A stretch of 21,698 nucleotides of DNA from SAR202 cluster bacterium (GTDB lineage: Bacteria; Chloroflexota; Dehalococcoidia; Lucifugimonadales; UBA1123). A model generated the notes under the pieces. It searched no databases. It was given only the letters and a program-made list of their open reading frames with translations, and was not told where the DNA came from. This document shows positions 16,442-21,698 of the stretch, in pieces. The DNA is taken from contig JASLRP010000331.1 of assembly GCA_030743915.1 (NCBI GenBank), positions 1-21,698 of the forward strand, given 5' to 3'. The first letter of the stretch is position 1. Every line of letters begins with the position of its first letter. Both the position numbers and the translations under genes were made by a program.

Positions 16442-16792
16442 TTATGTGTCACCGTTCTCTTGGAGTATTTGGCGGATGTCTTCTAACAAAATTGGAAGAT
16501 CATTGGTCACGATGTCCCAGACAACATCGTCATCAATCTGATCATATGCATGTATCAGAAAGTTTCGAAAATCAATGATTCGCCGAAAGTTCGTGATTCG
16601 AGCCACCGTCGCTGAATCCACGCGAGATAGCTGATTTATAGCTTCGCCGATTATTCCGAATTCACGTTCTACGGCAGGTCGGAGTATCTCGTCGTTTGCG
16701 TAAACTTCAAAAGTCTTGCCATCTGTAATCCGAGCGATCAGGTCAGAGGCTTGTTGGATGTCGTACAGGAACTTTTGAGATTCACGCTGCAT
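16442..16792 (-). CDS. hepT: HepT-like HEPN-domain toxin (DUF86)
   Basis: The 116-residue all-helical HEPN protein carries the RX4HXY motif as R76-NFLI-H81-A-Y83 in helix three, the ribonuclease motif of HepT toxins; the preceding RRIIDF also fits the family. In characterised HepT-MntA pairs the nucleotidyltransferase silences the toxin by adding AMP to the Tyr of this motif, and that Tyr (Y83) is present here. The gene overlaps the end of the upstream MntA-like gene by 11 bases and ends one base before the acyl-CoA dehydrogenase start. The DNA is visibly AT-richer than the flanking dehydrogenase genes, which suggests acquisition. The motifs look intact, so the pair is probably functional. 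Confidence 0.9.
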   Translation of the reverse strand: MQRESQKFLYDIQQASDLIARITDGKTFEVYANDEILRPAVEREFGIIGEAINQLSRVDSATVARITNFRRIIDFRNFLIHAYDQIDDDVVWDIVTNDLPILLEDIRQILQENGDT

Positions 16793-17090
16793 ACAATAAC
16801 GTTCGGGATTCCTCTACCGATTCGCGGAAATATGGATTCTTTATTGCCGACTCCATCACTAGGTCTATGTCACGGTTGAATAGTTCTCGTAGCGCTTCAA
16901 GAAGCCCAAAATACGTGTCAGCGTATTCTCCACGTTTCAATTCCTTGAATGTGACCAAGAAATCAAGGTCGCTGTTTTCTGGATCGAATTTGTCACTGAC
17001 AGCCGACCCGAATATATCCAGCCTTTTGACCCGATATCTTTCGCAGATACCAAGTAGTCTCTCGCGATTGTCGTCAATTATTGGGTTCAT
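16782..17090 (-). CDS. mntA: MntA-like nucleotidyltransferase antitoxin
   Basis: This 102-residue minimal nucleotidyltransferase has the core motif G28-S29 followed by 11 residues and D41-L-D43 (FGSAVSDKFDPENSDLDFLV region), the metal-binding signature of MNT proteins. A later acidic residue (about D75 in FNRDIDLVM) would complete the triad. Known relatives AMPylate and inactivate the HEPN toxin encoded next door. ATG 17090 lies inside the end of the preceding small ORF (17-base overlap), and the HepT-like gene starts 11 bases before this gene ends, so all three are translationally linked. AT-rich composition like that of the HEPN gene sets this cassette apart from its neighbours. Confidence 0.9.
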   Translation of the reverse strand: MNPIIDDNRERLLGICERYRVKRLDIFGSAVSDKFDPENSDLDFLVTFKELKRGEYADTYFGLLEALRELFNRDIDLVMESAIKNPYFRESVEESRTLLYAA

Positions 17091-17256
17091 CGCGGCGACC
17101 TTCCAGCTTTCCCCACATCTCCCGTCGGGCGGAGGCTATATCTTCTTTGGTGATTTCTATGCCCAAGTCGCACCATATCCCACCCAAGTGCACAATTCGC
17201 AGACCGTTAATTATCTCGACACGTGGATCAGGCAATGCAGGTTTGCAAGGTTCCAC
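17074..17256 (-). CDS. Small protein of the HEPN/MNT cassette (possible antitoxin-like)
   Basis: A 60-residue protein starts with GTG at 17256, only two bases after the upstream dehydrogenase stop TAG (17259-17261). It ends 17 bases inside the MntA-like gene. It has a beta-rich first half (PRVEIINGLRIVHLGGIW) and a helical, charged second half (IEITKEDIASARREMWGKLEGRR), a layout common among small antitoxins, which is the basis for the suggestion. The longer frame to 17412 is antisense-like noise inside the dehydrogenase gene, whereas the part after 17256 has protein-like composition. It could also be the fused remnant of a PIN-type toxin-antitoxin locus. I cannot name a family. Confidence 0.55.
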   Translation of the reverse strand: MEPCKPALPDPRVEIINGLRIVHLGGIWCDLGIEITKEDIASARREMWGKLEGRRDEPNN

Positions 17257-17258
17257 AA

Positions 17259-18491
17259 CTACGCCAGACGCCCCGCCTGCTCGCGCACCTGACGTCCGAT
17301 TCCCAGACGACGGGACATGATGACCTTCTGAATCTCCGCCGTGCCGCCAGGGTGCAGGGCCACGATGCTGGAGCGCTGGAACACCTCCATGTGCTTGTCG
17401 GACTTGTCCCACTTCGGGTCGTCGGTCAGAGCGTAGGGTCCGAGAATCTTCAGCATAGCCTCGCCCATGCGCAGGCCCGATGTCTTGCGATAGTAGGACG
17501 ACTGTGGCCCTTCGTGGGCCAGCTTCTGGTGAGCGTGCCGCATCCAGTAGTTGCGAAGGCCAAACAGTCGAGAAATCTCCGCCTCCACGAACACATCCAC
17601 CAGCAGTTCCTGGACCTCCGGGTCCTTGCTTATGGGTTGACCATCGCGTTTTAGATCGCGGGCGTAGTCGAACAGCCTGTCAACAACACGGTTTCGGCGG
17701 ATGGTGCCGCCGGAGCCATGCTCAAGCTCCAGGTGGGTTGTGGCGACCTGCCAGCCGTTATTTTCCCCTCCGATGAGGTTCGATGCCGGGACACGCACGT
17801 TATCGAAAAACACCGTGTTCTTGTGGCCGGTGCCTGCCCCGCCTTCTCCTCCGGCGATAAGCAGGTCCATCGGGACCACCGTAAGTCCAGGCGCATCGGC
17901 AGGAACGATGAACCAACTGAGATTCTGGTGACGGTCGCCCTCGGGGTCGGTGCAGGTGATGGTCCAGTACTGCTCCGCGCCGTGGGAGCTTCCGACGAAT
18001 ATCTTCTGGCCGTTGATGACGTACTCGTCGCCGTCGCGCACCGCGCTTATCTGGACCCCTGCCAGATCAGAGCCTGCGTTGGGCTCAGTGAGAAGCTGCC
18101 AGGTGCGCACCTCTCCCTTGAATATGGGAGGGAGGAATCGCTCCTTCTGGTCGTCGTCTCCCCAGACCAGGATGCTGGCGCCGCCCAGGCGTCCGCCGCT
18201 GTCATAGTACGGAGGCAGGGAGAGGGAGTATTCGTCCAATTCCTCGTCCAGGACGATGGCGTGGTCGATGGTGAGACCGCCGCCGCCGTACTCGGTTGGC
18301 GCGGTGGGCCACAGCCACCCCTTGTCACCCAGATCGCGGCCCAACTTCCGATACTCGAGGTAGTCATCGTATGTCGTATCGGCTGAGTCGGCGGGGTTCG
18401 CCAGATCATCTGGCACGTGGTCCTTAAGCCAGTCGCGCACCTCCGTTCGGAAGGTCTGCTGTTCCTCTGTGTAACGAGGCTCGAAGTCCAT
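17259..18491 (-). CDS. Acyl-CoA dehydrogenase
   Basis: This 410-residue flavoprotein is a longer type of acyl-CoA dehydrogenase: FTEEQQ-like N-terminus (PRYTEEQQTFRTEVRDWL), GWLWPTAPTEYGGGGLT, the flavin/substrate loop LLTEPNAGSDLAG (about residues 120-132), HKNTVFFDNVRVPASNLIG, and the C-terminal FAD-binding region HPGGTAEIQKVIMSRRLGIGR. It should catalyse the first dehydrogenation step of a beta-oxidation-type pathway with FAD. ATG 18491 is preferred over ATG 18506 because GGAGG lies eight bases upstream. A promoter at 18531-18559 serves it. It is first in the operon that continues through the toxin-antitoxin cassette to the second dehydrogenase. The acyl substrate is unknown. Confidence 0.92.
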   Translation of the reverse strand: MDFEPRYTEEQQTFRTEVRDWLKDHVPDDLANPADSADTTYDDYLEYRKLGRDLGDKGWLWPTAPTEYGGGGLTIDHAIVLDEELDEYSLSLPPYYDSGGRLGGASILVWGDDDQKERFLPPIFKGEVRTWQLLTEPNAGSDLAGVQISAVRDGDEYVINGQKIFVGSSHGAEQYWTITCTDPEGDRHQNLSWFIVPADAPGLTVVPMDLLIAGGEGGAGTGHKNTVFFDNVRVPASNLIGGENNGWQVATTHLELEHGSGGTIRRNRVVDRLFDYARDLKRDGQPISKDPEVQELLVDVFVEAEISRLFGLRNYWMRHAHQKLAHEGPQSSYYRKTSGLRMGEAMLKILGPYALTDDPKWDKSDKHMEVFQRSSIVALHPGGTAEIQKVIMSRRLGIGRQVREQAGRLA

Positions 18492-18530
18492 GTGTTGGGC
18501 CTCCATGCGAGTTTGGGGTTGGTAGTCATG

Positions 18531-18559
18531 ATTGTATTATCACGCTCACGGGGCGTCAA
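18531..18559 (-). promoter_or_regulatory. Strong promoter of the acyl-CoA dehydrogenase/TA operon
   Basis: On the minus strand TTGACG (18554-18559), exactly 17 bases, then TACAAT (18531-18536). It is the best sigma-70-like match near this operon. Confidence 0.7.
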
Positions 18560-18585
18560 TCGAGTCCCCCGTTTGAGCCCCGTGG

Positions 18586-18598
18586 TACAATCCCGGTG
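18586..18598 (+). promoter_or_regulatory. Putative -10 of a leaderless endonuclease Q transcript
   Basis: TACAAT (18586-18591) ends seven bases before GTG 18598, so transcription would begin at the start codon itself. No ribosome binding site is visible upstream. A clear -35 is lacking. Confidence 0.45.
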
Positions 18599-19875
18599 TG
18601 ACCTACGCCGCAGACCTCCACATCCACTCTTCCTATGCTCGCTCCACCAGCCGTGAACTGAACTTCGAGAACCTTGCTCGTTGGGCGAAGATCAAGGGAA
18701 TCGACCTGCTCGCCACTGGAGATTTCACCCATCCCGTGTGGTTCGCCGAGACGCGCCAGAAACTGAACGACACGGGCGATGGGTTGTTCGAGTTGGATGG
18801 GGCGAAGTTCGTCCTGGGCACAGAGCTAAACTGCAATGGCCCGCAGAGCGGCCGCAATCGCCGGATTCACATGCTGGCGTTCGCGCCCAGCCTTGAGACT
18901 GTGGCCCAGATCAACAAAGCGTTGGCCCGCAGGACGAAATCTCTAGAGAGCGACGGCAGGCCCACCATCCACATGACACCGCGAGAGCTGGTTTCGACCT
19001 TGATGGACATCGACGAGCGGTGCATCATCATTCCGGCCCACGTATGGACTCCCTGGTTCGGCATGTACGGCTCCAAGTCGGGATTCGACTCGCTGGAGGA
19101 GTGTTTCGGCGACGCGCTGGAGACTGTCACAGCCATCGAGACCGGCCTGTCCAGCGATCCGGCCATGTGCTGGCAGGTCCCGGAGTTGGACAACCTGTCG
19201 CTTGTGTCCTTCTCGGATGCTCACTCACTGCCCAAGCTGGCGCGGGAACTGACCGTGATGAACGGCGAACCGAGCTACGATAGCCTTGCACAGGCTCTCA
19301 GGACTCAGGATATCGCCTACACCGTCGAGTTCTTCCCGGAGGAAGGCAAGTACCACTACTCCGGCCATCGCAAGTGCGGCATCAGCTACTCGCCGGACGA
19401 TGTTTCGACATACGGACGCACATGTCCTGTCTGCGCTCGCCGGATGACGCTGGGAGTGATGCAGCGAGTGACCGAGATCGGAGCGCGGGATGTCGCCACC
19501 GACCGAGACGATGACGGCCTCACCCGAGCGGACAACGGCAGGCCGCCCTTCCGATCGTTGATCTCGCTTCAACAGATCGTTGCCGAGGCGCTGGGCTTCG
19601 GCGTCAACACCAAGCGAGTCCAGAATGCGTACACTCGGCTGATCGAAACCTTCGGCGCCGAGTTGGGCATCCTACTGGACACTCCATCCTCCGACATCGC
19701 CGATGCGTTGCCTGAGAACGGAGAGCGTGTTTCCGAGGGCGTCTCGAAGGTCAGAGCAGGCGACATCTACATCGAACCGGGCTTTGATGGACAGTTCGGC
19801 AAGGTGCAGGTCTGGCCGGATGAGTCCGCCAATTTGAAGGCGTCGAGGCCGTCTCAATCTCGAATGGCCTTGTGA
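18598..19875 (+). CDS. Endonuclease Q family protein (PHP-domain DNA repair nuclease)
   Basis: The 425-residue protein resembles endonuclease Q (TIGR00375-type), which nicks DNA 5' to deaminated bases (hypoxanthine, uracil) and abasic sites. The PHP metal site is visible: H8-x-H10 (DLHIHSSYA), ATGDFTHP, LGTELNC, IIIPAHVWTPW and SFSDAHSLPKLARE. The zinc-finger-like insert typical of EndoQ follows (HRKCGISYSPDD and TCPVCARRMTLGV, residues about 258-284), then a helical C-terminal region. The GTG at 18598 is the first codon after a TACAAT -10, suggesting a leaderless message. The enzyme is best known from archaea and occurs in few bacteria. The divergent operon starts about 110 bases away, and the PPOX-family gene follows after 43 bases. 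Confidence 0.88.
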   Translation: MTYAADLHIHSSYARSTSRELNFENLARWAKIKGIDLLATGDFTHPVWFAETRQKLNDTGDGLFELDGAKFVLGTELNCNGPQSGRNRRIHMLAFAPSLETVAQINKALARRTKSLESDGRPTIHMTPRELVSTLMDIDERCIIIPAHVWTPWFGMYGSKSGFDSLEECFGDALETVTAIETGLSSDPAMCWQVPELDNLSLVSFSDAHSLPKLARELTVMNGEPSYDSLAQALRTQDIAYTVEFFPEEGKYHYSGHRKCGISYSPDDVSTYGRTCPVCARRMTLGVMQRVTEIGARDVATDRDDDGLTRADNGRPPFRSLISLQQIVAEALGFGVNTKRVQNAYTRLIETFGAELGILLDTPSSDIADALPENGERVSEGVSKVRAGDIYIEPGFDGQFGKVQVWPDESANLKASRPSQSRMAL

Positions 19876-19918
19876 AAACTACGGGTAACGGAACAAACCA
19901 AATGACTGGGGGACAGGC

Positions 19919-20338
19919 ATGATTTCCATTAATGGCGACATGAAAGAGAAGATCGACAGCGCGCTGGCGGACAGGGCTCCTTGCTTCGTGGGCACTGCGT
20001 CCAAGGATGGCAAGCCGCAAATTAGCATGAAGGGCAGCGTTCTGGTCTATGATGACGATACGCTGGCCTACTGGGAGCGGGCCAAGCGGTCGGCCCTGGA
20101 TAACATTCAGGACAACCCTCAGACCGTAATCTTCTATCGTAATGGCCCAGAGCGCATTAACTGGCGCTTCCACGGCACAGCCACGGTCCACGAGTCCGGA
20201 GATATACGCGACAACGTGATGAGCCGCACTGTCCAGCAGGAACTGGACCGCGACCCTGAGCGTCAGGGCGTCGCCATTCTGGTGAAGATCGACGAGATTA
20301 CCGAGCTTTCAGGCAACGTCCTGCAATCCCGGGATTAG
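19919..20338 (+). CDS. Pyridoxamine 5'-phosphate oxidase-like flavoprotein
   Basis: This 139-residue single-domain protein has the split beta-barrel of the PPOX/FMN-binding family: APCFVGTASKDGKPQISMKGSVLVYDDDTLAYWERAKRS is read in segments VGTASKDGKPQIS, LAYWERAKRS and NIQDNPQTVIFYRN. It should bind FMN or F420 and act as a small reductase or oxidase; the substrate is unknown, and these are usually not true pyridoxamine phosphate oxidases. ATG 19919 has a strong GGGGGAC ribosome binding site. It probably reads through from the endonuclease Q gene and ends just before the terminator at 20361-20397. Confidence 0.82.
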   Translation: MISINGDMKEKIDSALADRAPCFVGTASKDGKPQISMKGSVLVYDDDTLAYWERAKRSALDNIQDNPQTVIFYRNGPERINWRFHGTATVHESGDIRDNVMSRTVQQELDRDPERQGVAILVKIDEITELSGNVLQSRD

Positions 20339-20360
20339 GTCACTCGTAAGTTTCATTTTG

Positions 20361-20397
20361 AATCGTGGGCGGTGGATTACACCGCCCACGATTTTTT
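20361..20397 (+). terminator. Strong intrinsic terminator after the PPOX-family gene
   Basis: A perfect 14-bp stem (20361-20374 with 20380-20393), loop GATTA and a following run of T residues. Confidence 0.92.
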
Positions 20398-20532
20398 ATT
20401 TTGCCCTTATTGCCATCCTCAATCCAAGGTCACATCCACCCTCCGGTGAACGATCATCACGAAGGCTTATTGCGATGTGACTCGCTTCATCAAGACATCC
20501 GACTGGGTGCCTTTCGTGCCGACGACAGGCAC
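20398..20532. other. Gap between the terminator and the first small-protein leader
   Basis: I see no gene, RNA or repeat in these roughly 135 bases. Together with the leader (20533-20704) they make up the 366-base gene-free stretch after the PPOX-family gene. Confidence 0.4.
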
Positions 20533-20704
20533 AAACAATGTGTCGATATTCACAATTGGCAATATATTACCACTAGACCTTCCACACCCAATTTTTGGGC
20601 TTTTTCAGAAATGGAAAGTTCTCTCGATGGCGAGTCTCTTCGAACACGGCACAATACAGACATCGAAAGCGGACGAACAACACAGAAGAAGAGGAGACAC
20701 TCAA
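20533..20704 (+). promoter_or_regulatory. Conserved leader of small-protein gene 1 (repeat copy 1)
   Basis: This 172-base stretch is repeated at 21333-21503 with near-equal length. Conserved blocks in order: AAACAATGTG, CACAATTGGCAATATATTA, CAGAAATGGAAAGTTCTCT, GATGGCGAGTCTC, CGGCACAATA and AGGAGACACTCAA before the ATG. Conservation is strongest up to CACAATA (near 20653) and then lost until the ribosome binding site, which suggests that transcription starts just after that block. No canonical -35 is present, so an alternative sigma factor or an activator is possible. Confidence 0.75.
20558..20571. promoter_or_regulatory. Near-palindromic operator-like site, copy 1
   Basis: GGCAATATATTACC is self-complementary apart from one pair and is identical at 21358-21371, upstream of a paralogous gene. 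It may bind a dimeric regulator, or contain a TATATT -10. Confidence 0.5.
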
Positions 20705-20914
20705 ATGGCAACGAAAGCAATCAGAATCAACGTCAACACCCCGCCAGCCACCGAGAAAAAACTGTCCAGCATGTTCAGCGCCATCGTCTACTCGCTTGAG
20801 TCCTACTTCGGACCGATGAACGTGGAAGTGATGGACCCTGAGAAGCGCGCCAGGCTCTCCGTAGAAGACAAGGCCAACGTCGATACGACCCTCAACGGAG
20901 TAGGCACTTTCTAG
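20705..20914 (+). CDS. Small unknown protein, paralogue 1 of 3
   Basis: The 69-residue protein has no Cys, no signal peptide and no membrane span. It starts MATKAIRINVN, has a helix with hydrophobic face (LSSMFSAIVYSLESYF) at about residues 20-35 and a charged second half (DPEKRARLSVEDKANVD). Aligned with the next gene it shares MAT-AI, YFG-P, D-x3-R-x2-LS-x3-K and a final D-x2-L-x-G. AGGAGA lies nine bases before ATG 20705, in the same wording as the two paralogues. A full conserved leader precedes it, and paralogue 2 follows after 57 bases, so they share a transcript. I do not recognise the family and assign no function. Confidence 0.7.
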   Translation: MATKAIRINVNTPPATEKKLSSMFSAIVYSLESYFGPMNVEVMDPEKRARLSVEDKANVDTTLNGVGTF

Positions 20915-20971
20915 AGACTCGAGGTGCCTGACCAATCAACAACTCAGTCAATCCGAAGAGGAGACACCAAA

Positions 20972-21193
20972 ATGGCAACAAGAGCAATCAACACCAACGT
21001 CGGCTCAGAAGTCAGAGAGAACAAGGGATCAACGTGGAGGCCATTCACAGAGTTACTGGCCACAGTCGGAGAAGTGGCATCGATGTACTTCGGGTCTCCC
21101 GGCTCCATCACCTCTCTGGACGCAGACCACCGCTCCAACCTGAGCGCCAAAGGCAAGACCGACAACGACGTCGATCTGATGGGCCTTCGCTAG
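20972..21193 (+). CDS. Small unknown protein, paralogue 2 of 3
   Basis: The 73-residue protein again starts MATRAINTNV, has a helix FTELLATVGEVASMYFG (about residues 25-41) and the tail SPGSITSLDADHRSNL then KTDNDVD. The segment SPGSITSL is identical in paralogue 3, and DADHRSNL corresponds to ESEHRSSL there. No Cys or signal peptide. The start is preceded by GAGGAGACACCAAA, the same ribosome binding context as the other two. It lacks its own long leader and ends 20 bases before the terminator at 21213-21247. Family and function unknown. Confidence 0.7.
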   Translation: MATRAINTNVGSEVRENKGSTWRPFTELLATVGEVASMYFGSPGSITSLDADHRSNLSAKGKTDNDVDLMGLR

Positions 21194-21212
21194 GGTTATG
21201 CAACTCAATCTC

Positions 21213-21252
21213 AACCGGCCGCTGAGGAGCCACCAGCGGCCGGTTTTCTTTT
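21213..21252 (+). terminator. Intrinsic terminator after small-protein genes 1 and 2
   Basis: A perfect 12-bp stem (21213-21224 with 21234-21245), nine-base loop and T-rich tail (TTTTCTTTTTT). Confidence 0.92.
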
Positions 21253-21332
21253 TTCATCAGATGTTCAAACTCAGCATCTCTGCATATTGTCTGATGCGCT
21301 TGTAGAGGCCATTACCGTCTCGTAATCGAGCT
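21253..21332. other. Gap between terminator 2 and the second leader
   Basis: I see no gene in these 80 bases. Together with terminator 2 and leader 2 they make up the 310-base gene-free stretch between paralogues 2 and 3. Confidence 0.4.
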
Positions 21333-21503
21333 AAACAATGTGCTGATTTTCACAATTGGCAATATATTACCATGCGACCCTTCACGCCCAAATTTCAACC
21401 TCTTTTCAGAAATGGAAAGTTCTCTGGATGGCGAGTCTCCTCAAACGCGGCACAATAGGGATATCAACAGTAACTGAACAAAAACAAATGAGGAGACACT
21501 CAA
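21333..21503 (+). promoter_or_regulatory. Conserved leader of small-protein gene 3 (repeat copy 2)
   Basis: This is the second copy of the leader at 20533-20704, with the same blocks in the same order and nearly the same spacing (171 versus 172 bases to the ATG). It includes the near-palindrome GGCAATATATTACC at 21358-21371. Confidence 0.75.
21358..21371. promoter_or_regulatory. Near-palindromic operator-like site, copy 2
   Basis: Identical to 20558-20571 and in the same position relative to the downstream start codon. Confidence 0.5.
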
Positions 21504-21698
21504 ATGACAACAATCACAGCCACCGCCAACAACGCAGCAGTCAACGAGAGCAAAGAGTACGGACGAAACGCCCTGGCCAACTTCATAAGCTCAGCCAGCG
21601 AACTTCTGGGAGTGTACTTCTCCTCCCCCGGTTCCATCACATCACTGGAGAGCGAGCATCGCTCCAGCCTGACAAACAGAGAGAAGACCGATGTCGAT
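21504..21698 (+). CDS. Small unknown protein, paralogue 3 of 3 (cut by right window edge)
   Basis: Sixty-five residues are visible and the frame is open at the edge. By comparison with paralogue 2 only a few residues should be missing. It starts MTTITATANN, has the helix ALANFISSASELLGVYF (about residues 24-40), then SPGSITSLESEHRSSL and KTDVD. The ribosome binding context AGGAGACACTCAA is identical to that of gene 1. It has its own conserved leader. No Cys, signal peptide or membrane span is visible. Family unknown. Confidence 0.65.
   Translation, partial: MTTITATANNAAVNESKEYGRNALANFISSASELLGVYFSSPGSITSLESEHRSSLTNREKTDVD

Noticed and set aside
17718..18386. Open frame antisense to the acyl-CoA dehydrogenase
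   Set aside because: Its composition follows the complementary gene, and no start context supports it.
20587..20607. Possible small terminator hairpin (CCCAA/TTGGG then T-rich) in leader 1
   Set aside because: The stem is only five pairs and is not kept in the second leader, so it is not a conserved feature.
20640..20665. Sigma-54-type promoter around GGCACAATA
   Set aside because: GG and GC are not separated by the required spacing, so it does not match a -24/-12 promoter.
1..21698. CRISPR arrays, tRNA or rRNA genes
   Set aside because: I saw no regularly spaced direct repeats, cloverleaf-like segments or rRNA-like conserved stretches in reading the window.

Overview
The window looks like a bacterial chromosome segment of moderate to high GC. 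It probably comes from an uncultured Chloroflexota lineage of the Dehalococcoidia/SAR202 type. This assignment is an inference from gene style: a very large Ser/Thr kinase-AAA-TPR protein with a GEGGKK glycine loop, paired acyl-CoA dehydrogenases, an enolase-superfamily enzyme, a bacterial endonuclease Q, and short dispersed intergenic repeats. I saw no rRNA, tRNA or CRISPR array.

Layout. Positions 1-2118 are scrambled accessory DNA: the tail of an unknown gene cut by the left edge, a complete IS481-type insertion sequence (268-1410), a small membrane protein, and a C-terminal remnant of a DUF1501 protein. Positions 2140-7992 hold an NfeD-like membrane protein that appears to have lost its protease dyad, a SAM methyltransferase, an MsbA-type ABC exporter, a DUF2269 membrane protein and a TPR lipoprotein. 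Three near-identical promoters (TTGACC-N17-TTASGCT) precede the methyltransferase, the exporter and the DUF2269/lipoprotein pair, so these may be co-regulated. Positions 8121-15113 hold an enolase-superfamily enzyme, the 1273-residue kinase/ATPase/TPR protein and, divergent from it, an MFS transporter with a small membrane protein behind it.

Positions 15310-18491 (minus strand) form a tightly packed five-gene operon: acyl-CoA dehydrogenase, a 60-aa protein, a MntA-like nucleotidyltransferase, a HepT-like HEPN protein and a second acyl-CoA dehydrogenase. A HEPN/MNT toxin-antitoxin cassette thus sits with almost no spacer between two genes expected to be adjacent. Endonuclease Q, apparently on a leaderless mRNA, and a PPOX-family flavoprotein follow on the plus strand and end at a strong terminator.

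The right end (20533-21698) is the most unusual part. Three tandem paralogous genes encode small cysteine-free proteins of about 65-73 residues that I do not recognise. The first and third are each preceded by the same roughly 170-bp leader carrying a near-palindromic GGCAATATATTACC site. All three share the start context AGGAGACAC-N4-5-ATG, and the first two are closed by their own terminator. This looks like an undescribed small-protein gene family.
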